DNA of 36,998 nt from Myxococcales bacterium (GTDB taxonomy: Bacteria; Myxococcota_A; Polyangia; Polyangiales; Polyangiaceae), in the NCBI GenBank assembly GCA_016191785.1, contig JACPVJ010000028.1:1-36998 (forward strand), in the 5' to 3' direction. The notes below the pieces were generated by a model that ran no database searches, was not told the DNA's origin, and was given only the letters and a program-made list of their open reading frames with translations. Positions 1 to 7,521 of this stretch are shown here, in pieces; positions within the stretch are counted from its first letter, which is position 1, and the number at the start of each line of letters is the position of its first letter. Position numbers and translations under genes: made by a program.

Positions 1-203
1 CAACTCGTGGGGGGCACGCCACGTGACCCTCATGGATTGTCCACCAGGTGGACAACTCGTGGGGGGCACGCCACGTGACCCTCATAGATTGTCCACCAGG
101 AGGACAACTCGTGGGGGGCACGCCACGTGACCCTCATGGATTGTCCGCCAGGAGGACAACTCGTGGGGGGCACGCCACGTGACCCTCATGGATTGTCCAC
201 CAG
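1..203. repeat. 52-bp tandem repeat, about 3.9 copies
   Basis: Four copies begin at 1, 53, 105 and 157 with an exact period of 52 bases, differing at only a few positions. The last copy stops at about 203, and the array may extend left of the window. Every copy contains CCACGTGA, so the CACGTG palindrome recurs each 52 bases. Each copy joint makes a second palindrome with arms TTGTCC and GGACAA, at 37-55, 89-107 and 141-159. The first of these is perfect with 9-bp arms around a single A. There are no unique spacers, so this is not a CRISPR array. Possible roles are protein binding or slippage; none can be assigned from the sequence. Confidence 0.9.
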
Positions 204-383
204 ACCAGCAGCGCTCCGAGCCTCACACCCCCTCCTGAGCCGGCGGAGCCGGCGATTTGGAGGGGGCGCCCACCCGCAGGGGCGAAGCCCCGAGGATGGG
301 CGGGGGGAGGCAACACCAGATCGAGCAACTCGCCCCGCTGCTAACGCGAGCTCGAGCACGAAGGCGCTGCGCGGCACGCGCAC
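204..383. other. Gene-free GC-rich spacer with nested hairpin
   Basis: No convincing gene is present between the tandem repeat and the pseudogene. The notable structure is a nested stem-loop at 267-302. The outer arms are CGCCCA (267-272) and TGGGCG (297-302), and the inner hairpin GGGGC-GAA-GCCCC is at 279-291. No T-run follows, so it is not an obvious intrinsic terminator. A similar nested GC-rich structure occurs in the spacer at the other end of the window. Confidence 0.5.
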
Positions 384-868
384 CTAGCGCACGCTCTCGA
401 GAGCCCTTGCCACGCCTCCCAGCCCCAGGGCGGTGATCCGTTCGTGGAGCCGGATCACGGCAGCCCCCGGATGAACGACGAACAGGTGGTCCAGGCCCAG
501 CTCGTCGATCGAGATGCGCATCGACTTGGTCACCGCCGGCGCGTCCGAGCGCTTGGCTTCGAAGCCGATCCGCTTACCGGCGACGAAGGTGAACAAGTCG
601 AGCTCGGCTCCCGCGTGAGTGGCCCAGAAGAACACCTGCTCACTGCGCAGGCCAAGCTCGCGGATCACGCTCTCCAAGGCGAAGCCCTCCCACGACGCGC
701 CGAGCCTGGGGTGCCGCTCCAGAGCGCGTTGCGAGTCGATTTCGAGCAGCGCGTGCATCAGGCCGCTGTCGCGAAAGTACACCTTGGGCGCCTTGACCTG
801 GAGAGCGCGACGACGGGTGACCGCGCGAGCAGCGCGGCCAGCTCCCGGGCGTGGCGGGCTCGCTTCAT
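384..868 (-). pseudogene. DUF4143-type AAA ATPase, internally deleted
   Basis: The two ends of a DUF4143 ATPase survive but the middle is gone. From the ATG at 868 the frame reads MKRARHARELAALL then ARSPVVAL. That is the usual N-terminus just before the Walker A loop of this family. Near 800-805 the sequence jumps, in a different frame, to QVKAPKVYFRDSGLMHALL. That is the conserved start of the C-terminal nuclease-like DUF4143 part, which runs to the stop at 384. The Walker A and B motifs and roughly 230 or more codons are missing, and the frame changes at the joint, so no functional ATPase can be made. A C-terminal fragment of 132 residues could in theory be translated from the ATG at 782. 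An intact member of the same broad family lies at 24509-25690. Confidence 0.8.
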
Positions 869-870
869 CC

Positions 871-903
871 TTGAAATATTGCGCACTACCTCCGAAATTT
901 CAA
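871..903. promoter_or_regulatory. AT-rich dyad upstream of the DUF4143 remnant
   Basis: The inverted arms TTGAAAT (871-877) and ATTTCAA (897-903) flank a 19-base centre, immediately before the ATG at 868 of the pseudogene. The island is strikingly AT-rich for this genome. An operator or promoter for the DUF4143 gene is the likely meaning, now probably without purpose. A codon-by-codon reading continues upstream in the pseudogene frame (VRNISRM), so part of it could once have been coding. Confidence 0.45.
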
Positions 904-920
904 GGACATCGACCGCCGGG

Positions 921-1571
921 TCACAGCGACCCAATGGCCTCCGGCGCCCGCATCGTGGTCTCGAAGCGCTCGAGCCAGGCGCCCAGGCCCAGCGCGCGAC
1001 GCGCCCTCGGGAACGCCGCCCAGCCCTGGTGCTGACTCGAGAAGCCGCGCACGGTAGTGCGCGCGGGTCGCGTGAGCCCGGCGACGTCGGCGCAGAACCG
1101 CACCACTCCGTCGCCGGCGACCTGCAGCGTGGCGACCCGGCTCTTCAGGTGCAGCGCCGGCCCTGCGCTCGAGAAGTCGAGGCCGAGCCGAGTGCCGTCG
1201 TCGGCGTCGATCTGAACGCCGCGCTCGCGACGCTCGAAGCGCGCCAGGCTCTTGGGAAGGTGCCAGAGCTCGCGCCCGGCGGCGAGCGAGCCCGCGTGAT
1301 CGACGTACATGCGGGCCACCCAGTAGCCCTGCACGTGCCGGCCACTCGGTGTGCGGAAGCGCACCGTCGCCGGCATCCAGAAGAGCTCGCCGTAGACCAG
1401 CGGCGACGGCGGGCGATACTCGAGGTAGCCGAGCAGGCCCAGGGTGCGGCCCAGCTTCTCGACCGGCTCGAGGCCGGGCGGCAGGCTCAGATCGGCGACC
1501 CGCACCAGGTACGGGCAGAGCACGCCGAAGCCGTAGGTCTCCCACGGCGGCGGCGGGTAGCTCGCGCTCAC
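921..1571 (-). CDS. Acetoacetate decarboxylase-like protein
   Basis: This 216-residue protein belongs to the acetoacetate decarboxylase (ADC) fold family, whose members use a lysine Schiff base on beta-keto acids or related carbonyl compounds. The segment ELWHLPKSLARFE (about residues 101-113) matches the ADC active-site stretch that usually reads PKK. Lys107 is retained, but the second lysine, which lowers the pKa in true decarboxylases, is Ser here. Glu62 sits where the family glutamate is expected. The GTG start at 1571 overlaps the stop of the aldehyde dehydrogenase as GTGA, so the two are translationally coupled. The substrate cannot be assigned, and with the second lysine missing it may not be acetoacetate. 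The protein is short but complete. Confidence 0.75.
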   Translation of the reverse strand: MSASYPPPPWETYGFGVLCPYLVRVADLSLPPGLEPVEKLGRTLGLLGYLEYRPPSPLVYGELFWMPATVRFRTPSGRHVQGYWVARMYVDHAGSLAAGRELWHLPKSLARFERRERGVQIDADDGTRLGLDFSSAGPALHLKSRVATLQVAGDGVVRFCADVAGLTRPARTTVRGFSSQHQGWAAFPRARRALGLGAWLERFETTMRAPEAIGSL

Positions 1572-2992
1572 GACAGGCGCTTGACCCACTTCATCTTGTC
1601 GTCGGTGTAGGGCGGGTAGCGCAGCGGGGCGTCGAGCATGAACGGCTTGTGCAAGACGCTCTTCATGTGCGTGAAGCAGTCGAAGCTCGATTTTCCGTGA
1701 TACGCGCCCATGCCGCTCGGCCCCACGCCGCCGAAGGGCAGCTCGTGGGGGGCCAGGTGCATCACGCAGTCGTTCACGCACCCGCCGCCCGAGCTGGTCT
1801 GGTCGATCACCGTCTGGGCGCGATCGGCGTCGTTCGAGAACACGTAGAGCGCCAGGGGCTTGTCCCGGTCGTTCACGAAGCGCACCGCCTCGTCCAGGCT
1901 GGCGATCGTCAGCACCGGCAAGATGGGTCCGAAGATCTCTTCCTTCATCACCGGGCTGTCGGGGCTCACGTCGGTCAGCACGGTGGGCGCAATGTAGCGG
2001 TCGTCGGCGTCGGTCTTGCCGCCGATGAAGGTCTTGCCGCTGTCGAGCAGCGCCGAGAGGCGCTTGTGGTGTCGGGCGTTGACGATCCGGGTGTAGTCCG
2101 GGCTCTGCTGCGGGTCGTCGCCGTAGAAGTCGCGCACCACCTCGGCCAGCTTGTCCAGGAAGGGCTTCTTCACCGTCTCGTGCACGAGCACGTAGTCCGG
2201 CGCCACGCAGGTCTGACCCGCGTTGAAGAACTTGCCCCAGGCGATGCGCCGCACGGCGACGTCCAGGTTCACGTCGCGGTCGACGATGCACGGGCTCTTG
2301 CCGCCCAGCTCGAGCACCACCGGCGTCAGGTGCTTGGCCGCCGCCGCCATCACGATGCGCCCCACGGCGCCGTTGCCGGTGTAGAAGATGTGGTCGAAGC
2401 GCTGCTCCAAGAGCGTGGTGGTCTCGGCCACGCCGCCCTCGATCACGGCGACGGCGCTCTGATCCAGGTACTTCTTGCAGAGCTCGGCGAAGACCGCGCT
2501 GGTCGCGGGTGCGACCTCACTGGGCTTGACGATGGCGCAGTTGCCCGCGGCGAGAGCGCCGGCCAGGGGCGACGCCGCCAGCTGGAAGGGGTAGTTCCAG
2601 GGCGCGATGATCAGCGCCACGCCCAGCGGCTCGGGGTAGATCTTGGCCTTCGCGGGCTGCACGGTCAGCGGCGCGCTCACGGTGCGCGTTCGCATCCAGC
2701 CGCGCAGGCTCTTGAGCATCAGTTTGACCTCGCCCATCACCATGTTCGTCTCGCCGATGAAGCCCTCGGCCGAGCACTTGCCCAGGTCGCTCTTCAGCGC
2801 GGCCAGGATCTTCGCCTCTTCATCCTCGATCATCCGATAGAGCTGGCGCAGCTGGTTCAGTCGCCACTCGGCGGGGCGCGTCACGCCCGACTCGAAGGTC
2901 GCGCGGAGCTTCTGCACCGTCACGACGATCTCTTTGTCGGTCGCGGTCTTGGTGGGCGGGGTGGCGAAGGTGTGGGGGGTCGCGATGGCCAT
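1568..2992 (-). CDS. Aldehyde dehydrogenase, class 3 (fatty-aldehyde type)
   Basis: This 474-residue NAD(P)-dependent aldehyde dehydrogenase oxidises aldehydes to acids and most resembles the ALDH3/coniferyl-aldehyde group. Catalytic residues are in place: Asn133 in PWNYPF, Glu228 in LELGGKSP and nucleophilic Cys262 in FFNAGQTC. The cofactor loop reads FYTGNGAVGR (about 203-212), and EEIFGP with PFGG near the C-terminus are also family features. The ATG at 2992 is favoured; an in-frame ATG at 3007 would add five residues, and neither has a clear Shine-Dalgarno. It is the first gene of a two-gene unit with the ADC-like protein, suggesting sequential handling of a carbonyl compound. Length is typical for soluble bacterial members. 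Confidence 0.93.
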   Translation of the reverse strand: MAIATPHTFATPPTKTATDKEIVVTVQKLRATFESGVTRPAEWRLNQLRQLYRMIEDEEAKILAALKSDLGKCSAEGFIGETNMVMGEVKLMLKSLRGWMRTRTVSAPLTVQPAKAKIYPEPLGVALIIAPWNYPFQLAASPLAGALAAGNCAIVKPSEVAPATSAVFAELCKKYLDQSAVAVIEGGVAETTTLLEQRFDHIFYTGNGAVGRIVMAAAAKHLTPVVLELGGKSPCIVDRDVNLDVAVRRIAWGKFFNAGQTCVAPDYVLVHETVKKPFLDKLAEVVRDFYGDDPQQSPDYTRIVNARHHKRLSALLDSGKTFIGGKTDADDRYIAPTVLTDVSPDSPVMKEEIFGPILPVLTIASLDEAVRFVNDRDKPLALYVFSNDADRAQTVIDQTSSGGGCVNDCVMHLAPHELPFGGVGPSGMGAYHGKSSFDCFTHMKSVLHKPFMLDAPLRYPPYTDDKMKWVKRLS

Positions 2993-3171
2993 GGCGCCCG
3001 AGAGCATAGTCGCCCGCGCGGGCAATGCAGCGCGCAGCGGGAACGCTCCGGAATCATTGGGCTGGCCGCGGCGCCGGCTCGGAGCCCCTAGCTGGGCGGC
3101 GATGCCAAGAAGAACCTCGGTTCGGCGGGCTGACGCGCCCGAGATCGATGACGTCGGGCCGGGTCGGCCGT

Positions 3172-3206
3172 TTGACGGCATCGTCGACGCGATGTACGTA
3201 TACACC
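3172..3206 (+). promoter_or_regulatory. vapBC promoter with overlapping operator
   Basis: A -35-like TTGACG at 3172-3177 is followed after exactly 17 bases by a -10-like TACGTA at 3195-3200. That would place the transcript start at or next to the vapB ATG (3207), giving a leaderless message. The near-palindrome TGTACGTATACA (3193-3204) overlaps the -10. Ribbon-helix-helix antitoxins commonly bind such TGTA...TACA sites to repress their own promoter. The promoter is predicted, not demonstrated. Confidence 0.5.
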
Positions 3207-3467
3207 ATGGAGCGTACGCAGATCTACCTCAGCGAGGTCGAGGCGAAGGTCCTCACGCTTCTGGCGCGGCGCACCGGGCGCACGCGCTCCCAGCTCATCC
3301 GGGAGGCCATCGAGGCCACCTACGTCGACCAGCGCTCGGCCGCGGCCGTCGAGGCGGCGCTGGTCGAGACCTCGGGAGCATGGCGCCGCGCGCGCCGCAC
3401 CACGGGCGCCGCCTGGGTGGAGCAGCGGCGGCGGGGTCGGTTGTCACGCCTCCACGGCGGCGGCTAG
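3207..3467 (+). CDS. vapB: Ribbon-helix-helix antitoxin (VapB type)
   Basis: This 86-residue protein starts MERTQIYLSEVEAKVL, followed by RRTGRTRSQLIREAIEATY, a classic ribbon-helix-helix DNA-binding domain in the first 45 residues. The remaining basic tail probably wraps the toxin. The product should neutralise the neighbouring PIN nuclease and repress its own promoter. An earlier in-frame ATG at 3192 lies inside the operator and -10 region, so the start at 3207 is preferred. No Shine-Dalgarno precedes it, consistent with leaderless translation. Only two bases separate its stop from vapC. Confidence 0.85.
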   Translation: MERTQIYLSEVEAKVLTLLARRTGRTRSQLIREAIEATYVDQRSAAAVEAALVETSGAWRRARRTTGAAWVEQRRRGRLSRLHGGG

Positions 3468-3469
3468 CG

Positions 3470-3862
3470 ATGGCGCGCTGGTTGGTCGACACCTCCGTGC
3501 TGATCGATCACCTGCGAGGCAACGCTCGCGCGGCAGCCCTGCTCGTCGAAGGCGCGCGCTCGTCCCACGAGCTCTGGAGCGCCACGGTCGTGCGCACCGA
3601 AGTTCTGGCCGGCATGCGCCCGGGTGAAGAAGCCGCGACGTTCAAGCTCCTTGCGCAGTTTCGCTGGCAGGAAGCCTCGGTCGACGTCGCGGACCGCGCC
3701 GGCGACCTGGCGCGGCGCTACCTGCGCACCCACCCCGGCGTCGACACCGTGGACTACCTGATTGCTGCTTCCGCGTTGCTGCTCGGGGCGGAGCTCAAGA
3801 CGCAGAACGTCAAACACTTCCCGATGTTCGCAGGGCTCGGTCCAGCATACTCTCGAGGCTGA
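3470..3862 (+). CDS. vapC: PIN-domain ribonuclease toxin VapC
   Basis: This 130-residue PIN-domain protein is expected to be a Mg2+-dependent RNase; VapC toxins usually cut tRNA or rRNA. The acidic metal-binding residues are visible: Asp7 in LVDTSVLID, Glu44 in RTEVLAG, and Asp92/Asp95 in VDTVDYLIAA. Length is standard and the gene looks intact. It follows the antitoxin gene with a two-base gap, so both are almost certainly on one message. Confidence 0.9.
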   Translation: MARWLVDTSVLIDHLRGNARAAALLVEGARSSHELWSATVVRTEVLAGMRPGEEAATFKLLAQFRWQEASVDVADRAGDLARRYLRTHPGVDTVDYLIAASALLLGAELKTQNVKHFPMFAGLGPAYSRG

Positions 3863-3874
3863 CGGCTCGCCGCG

Positions 3875-4831
3875 TCACCCCGCGTAGCGGTCGGTGGCGC
3901 TGACCAGCTCGTGCACGATGCCCGGCTCGAACGCGCTGTGACCCGCGTCGGGAACGATGCGCAGGTCGGCCCCCGGCAGTGCGCGCTTGAGATCCCACGC
4001 GTTCTCGAGCGGGCAGACCACGTCGTAGCGACCGTGCACGATGGTGGTGGGAACCTGGGCAAGCTTGGGTGCGTCATCCAAGAGCTGCGACTCGCGCTCG
4101 AAGAAGCCGCGGCCCACGAAGTAGTGGCACTCGATCCGGCTGAACGCCAGGCTGAACTCGTCCTCTGCGGCGTGGGAGACGTGCTCCGGGTTCGCGTGAA
4201 GGAAGCTGGTGGCGGCCTCCCACACGCTCCACGCCCGCGCGGCCGCCTGGCGCACGGCAGCGTCGTCACTGGTGAGGCGGCGGTGATACGCGGTGATCAG
4301 ATCGCCGCGCTCGGCGGTTGGGATCGGCGCGAGATACTTCTCCCACGCGTCGGGGAACAGCCGGCTCGCGCCCTCTTGATAGAACCACTGGAGCTCCCAC
4401 GGGCGCAGCATGAAGATGCCGCGCAGCACGAGCTCGGTGACGCGCTCGGGGTGCCGCTCGGCGTACGCCAGCGCGAGCGTGGCGCCCCAGGAGCCGCCGA
4501 ACACCTGCCAGCGGTCGATGCCCAGGTGCGCGCGCAGCGCCTCGATGTCCGAGACCAGGTGCCAGGTGGTGTTCTCTTCCAGGCACGCATGCGGCGTGCT
4601 CTTGCCCGAGCCGCGCTGGTCGAACAGCACGATGCGATACCGCGCCGGATCGAAGAACCGACGCTGCTTGGGCTCGGTGCCCGCGCCGGGCCCACCGTGC
4701 AAGAAGACCACCGGCTTGCCCTGGGGGTTGCCGCTCTCTTCCCAGTAGATCTCGTGCACGTCGGAGACGCGCAAGCGCCCGGTTTGATTCGCTTGTAGCT
4801 CTGGGTACAGCGTGCGGCGCGCGTCGCTCAT
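3875..4831 (-). CDS. pip: Prolyl aminopeptidase (proline iminopeptidase)
   Basis: This 318-residue cytoplasmic alpha/beta hydrolase of peptidase family S33 removes N-terminal proline from peptides. Family signatures are complete: the oxyanion motif HGGPG at 45-49, DQRGSGKS at 71-78, the nucleophile elbow GGSWG with Ser114, Asp270 in GRYDVVCP and His298 in GHSAFE. The full length and opening match the standard enzyme. The ATG at 4831 has a GAGG about 8 bases upstream. A TTGACG (4872-4877 on this strand) may serve as a -35, but no good -10 follows. The gene is divergent from the SseB-like gene. Confidence 0.95.
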   Translation of the reverse strand: MSDARRTLYPELQANQTGRLRVSDVHEIYWEESGNPQGKPVVFLHGGPGAGTEPKQRRFFDPARYRIVLFDQRGSGKSTPHACLEENTTWHLVSDIEALRAHLGIDRWQVFGGSWGATLALAYAERHPERVTELVLRGIFMLRPWELQWFYQEGASRLFPDAWEKYLAPIPTAERGDLITAYHRRLTSDDAAVRQAAARAWSVWEAATSFLHANPEHVSHAAEDEFSLAFSRIECHYFVGRGFFERESQLLDDAPKLAQVPTTIVHGRYDVVCPLENAWDLKRALPGADLRIVPDAGHSAFEPGIVHELVSATDRYAG

Positions 4832-4900
4832 CAGGTCAGCCTCATTTGCCAGAACGGCGCGCGTGCGTCGACGTCAATTGCATGATATTCGCGCCGACCC

Positions 4901-5719
4901 ATGTCGACACGAGACAACGGCAGCGGCGGGGACGTGCTCGACCCCTCGGACCTCACCCACTGGGTTCACGCGGCTCGGCGCGGCTTGCGCCGGGACGTGG
5001 CCGACCTCTTGCAGCGCATGGATCAGGGCGAGCTCTTCGTTCCGCTGGCCAAGCAGATCCCCGGTGCTGCCGTGGGCGAGCACATGCACGTGGAGGACGA
5101 CTTGACGCTGTCGCCCCACCTGCTCGAGGACGAGACGGGGCACCTGTTCTGCGCGATGTTCACCCGACCGGACATCCTCGAGCCCATGGCGGAGCAGATC
5201 GGGTGGCACACCGACGACGGCGCCCTCGAGTATTGCTCGCTGCCGGCCAAGGTCGCCCTCGATCTGGCGCTGCAGATCGTGGACGAAGAGAGCGTGATGG
5301 CGCTGATCGTCAACGCCGGCCACGACACCGAGCTGATGCTGCAGCGCCACGAGATCGCCAGCCTGGCCCAGGGTCGCGCGCTGCCGCTGGTCGGCTACGT
5401 GCGCGACATCCCCGTGCAAGACTTCGAGAAGACGCTGATCGCCGAGACCGACCAGCCGCCGCCGCGCGCGTTCTTGGACGCGGTCGAGAGCTGCTTGGCG
5501 GACCTCGGCAGCATCGAGCGCTACGAGGTGCTCTCGACCTTCAACGCCGATCGCGACATCGAGCCGCACCTCACCTTGAGCCTGCGCCCGAAGGCCCGCA
5601 GCATCGACTTCGAGCAGGTCACGCAGCAGATCATCGCGGCGGTGCGCGATCACGTGCCGCCGCCGGGCTACGTCGACATCGTGTTCGATCGAACGCCCGC
5701 CTCGGCGCTGCCCTCGTGA
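4901..5719 (+). CDS. SseB-like family protein
   Basis: The 272-residue protein resembles the SseB family, which has an N-terminal alpha/beta domain and a C-terminal domain. The central part (about residues 65-165) contains LFCAMFTRPDIL and VMALIVNAGHDTELMLQRHEIASL, which fit the SseB N-domain, where predicted strands end in NPG/NAG-like turns. The rest (about 170-272) forms an alpha/beta unit like the C-domain. The biochemical role of this family is not firmly known. It has no signal peptide or membrane segment, so it should be cytoplasmic. Its stop lies one base before the acyltransferase start, so the two are co-transcribed. Confidence 0.6.
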   Translation: MSTRDNGSGGDVLDPSDLTHWVHAARRGLRRDVADLLQRMDQGELFVPLAKQIPGAAVGEHMHVEDDLTLSPHLLEDETGHLFCAMFTRPDILEPMAEQIGWHTDDGALEYCSLPAKVALDLALQIVDEESVMALIVNAGHDTELMLQRHEIASLAQGRALPLVGYVRDIPVQDFEKTLIAETDQPPPRAFLDAVESCLADLGSIERYEVLSTFNADRDIEPHLTLSLRPKARSIDFEQVTQQIIAAVRDHVPPPGYVDIVFDRTPASALPS

Positions 5720-5720
5720 G

Positions 5721-6554
5721 ATGGATCGCCCCGACCTGCTCCGTGTCGCCGGCGATCGACTGAGCCGGCTCGAGCGCGCGCAGATCCGCTTCGTGCGCGA
5801 GACCTTCGAGCCGGGCCGCCGGCAGGCGGTGATCCGCTGGTGTCAGCAGCACATCGGCTCGACCTGGATCCACCACTTCACCAAGCACCTGCGGCACGTG
5901 CACGGGCTCGAGCGCCTGCCGCCCCTCGACCCGGCGCAGAGCTTCATCCTGGTCTCGAACCACCGCAGCTTCTTCGACCTGTATGTGGTGACGGGCGATC
6001 TGGTGCGGCGCGGGCTCCCGCATCGCATCGTGTTCCCGGTGCGCTCGAGCTTCTTCTACGACTCGCCCGCCGGCCTGTTCGTCAACGGGGTGATGAGCTT
6101 CTTCGCGATGTACCCGCCGATCTTCCGCGAGAAGAAGCAGCAGGCGCTGAACCTGACCAGCCTGGACGAGCTGTCGTGGCTCTTGAAGCGCGGCGGCGTG
6201 CTGGCCGGCCTGCACCCCGAAGGCACCCGCAAGAAGGACGACGACCCCTACACCTTCTTGCGAGCGCAGCCCGGCGTGGGCAAGGTGATCCACGCGGCGC
6301 AGGTGCCGGTGATCCCCGTCTTCGTCAACGGACTCATCAACGATCTGCCGCGCCAGGTGACCAGCAACTACGACGGCACCGGCAACCCGGTGTTCGTGGT
6401 GTTCGGCGCGCCCATCGACTTCTCGGATCTGTACGCGCGCCCCGGCTCGGTGCGGGTGTACAAGACCGCCGCCGATCGCTGCATGGAGGTCATCGGCAAG
6501 CTGGGGCAAGAAGAGAAGCGCCTGCGAGCAGAGCTCTTGGCCGCGGGGGGGTGA
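5721..6554 (+). CDS. 1-acyl-glycerol-3-phosphate acyltransferase-like (PlsC family)
   Basis: A 277-residue acyltransferase that probably transfers a fatty acyl group to a lysophospholipid or a related acceptor at the inner membrane. The HX4D catalytic motif is NHRSFFD and the substrate-binding motif is HPEGTRKK. PVIPVFVNG is the third conserved block. The N-terminal leader of about 70 residues lacks the strong membrane helix of E. coli PlsC, so a peripheral protein or a different acceptor is possible. Translation should be coupled to the SseB-like gene (one-base gap). Confidence 0.85.
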   Translation: MDRPDLLRVAGDRLSRLERAQIRFVRETFEPGRRQAVIRWCQQHIGSTWIHHFTKHLRHVHGLERLPPLDPAQSFILVSNHRSFFDLYVVTGDLVRRGLPHRIVFPVRSSFFYDSPAGLFVNGVMSFFAMYPPIFREKKQQALNLTSLDELSWLLKRGGVLAGLHPEGTRKKDDDPYTFLRAQPGVGKVIHAAQVPVIPVFVNGLINDLPRQVTSNYDGTGNPVFVVFGAPIDFSDLYARPGSVRVYKTAADRCMEVIGKLGQEEKRLRAELLAAGG

Positions 6555-6627
6555 GGGTCCACCACCGGCAGGGAGAGCGGGCGTTGTCTGTCACAGGGGT
6601 CTGGCCCGGGTGGCGTACCGTGCGGGG

Positions 6628-7521
6628 GTGACGCGCGTGCTCTTCTTCTCGGACACGCACCTCGGGCTCGACTGGCCGGCGCGCCCCCGGGTGGACCGGC
6701 CGCGTCGGGGTGACGCCCTGTACGCCAACGCCGAGCGCGTGGTGACGCGAGCCCTCGCCGGAGACATCGACCTGGTGATCCACGGCGGCGACCTGTTCCA
6801 CCGCCCGGACGTGCCGCTGTGGGTGGCCGAGCGCGGGTACTCCCTGGTGCGCCGCGTCGCCGATCGCGGCGTCCCGGTGGCAGTCGTGCCCGGCAACCAC
6901 GAGCGAGGCGCGCTCCCCTTTCCGTTGCTCGCGCGCCATCCCGCCATCCACGTCTTCGATCGCCCCCGCACGGCGCTGGTCCACGCGCGGGGCCAGCGTG
7001 TCGCGCTGGGCGGCTTTCCCTACCTGCGCCGGGTGCGCGCGGCATTCCGGGCGCAACTCGCGGCCACCGCCCTCGAGACCGCGGAAGCGGACTTGAAGTT
7101 GCTCTGCGCGCACCACTGCTTCGAGGGCGCCCGCGTGGGCGCCCTCGACTGGGTCTTCCGCGACGCCGACGACGTGGTGCGCGGGGCAGACGTTCCGGCC
7201 ATCGCCGCGGTGCTCTCGGGCCACGTGCACCGGCACCAGGTGCTCACCCGTGACCTGCGGGGCGCCCCGCTCGCAGCTCCGGTGCTGTTCGCCGGCTCCG
7301 TCGAGCGCACCAGCGTGGCCGAACGCGGCGAGGCCAAGGGCTACCTGGTCTTGGACTTCGACGCCGGCAGGCTGACCCGCTGGCAGTTCGAAGAGCTGCC
7401 GACGGTTTTCTTCGAGTGGAGGCGCCGCGTCCTCGATCAGCGCTGCGCCACGCGGTCGCCGCCCAGCGCCGGCGCGCGGACGACTTCGAGGGCGCCCGGC
7501 GGGTTCACGCGCTCTGCGTGA
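6628..7521 (+). CDS. Metallophosphoesterase, SbcD/Mre11-like
   Basis: This calcineurin-like phosphoesterase of about 297 residues has all metal-binding motifs: SDTHLG at the N-terminus, HGGDLF, PGNHER, CAHHCF and GHVHRH. The arrangement resembles DNA-repair exonuclease SbcD, but the C-terminal capping domain is short and no SbcC ATPase lies next to it, so nuclease function is an inference. The GTG at 6628 places the first motif right at the start; a GTG at 6610 would add six residues. The last 28 codons overlap, on the opposite strand, the end of the NuoM-like gene (7437-7521), and the residues there look low-complexity. The true functional end of the protein may therefore be around residue 270. 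Confidence 0.85.
   Translation: MTRVLFFSDTHLGLDWPARPRVDRPRRGDALYANAERVVTRALAGDIDLVIHGGDLFHRPDVPLWVAERGYSLVRRVADRGVPVAVVPGNHERGALPFPLLARHPAIHVFDRPRTALVHARGQRVALGGFPYLRRVRAAFRAQLAATALETAEADLKLLCAHHCFEGARVGALDWVFRDADDVVRGADVPAIAAVLSGHVHRHQVLTRDLRGAPLAAPVLFAGSVERTSVAERGEAKGYLVLDFDAGRLTRWQFEELPTVFFEWRRRVLDQRCATRSPPSAGARTTSRAPGGFTRSA

Noticed and set aside
1..203. CRISPR array
   Set aside because: The 52-base units repeat end to end without unique spacers, and no cas gene is present.
1349..3091. Long plus-strand reading frame opposite the aldehyde dehydrogenase
   Set aside because: It is antisense to a well-conserved enzyme and its translation has no recognisable motif.
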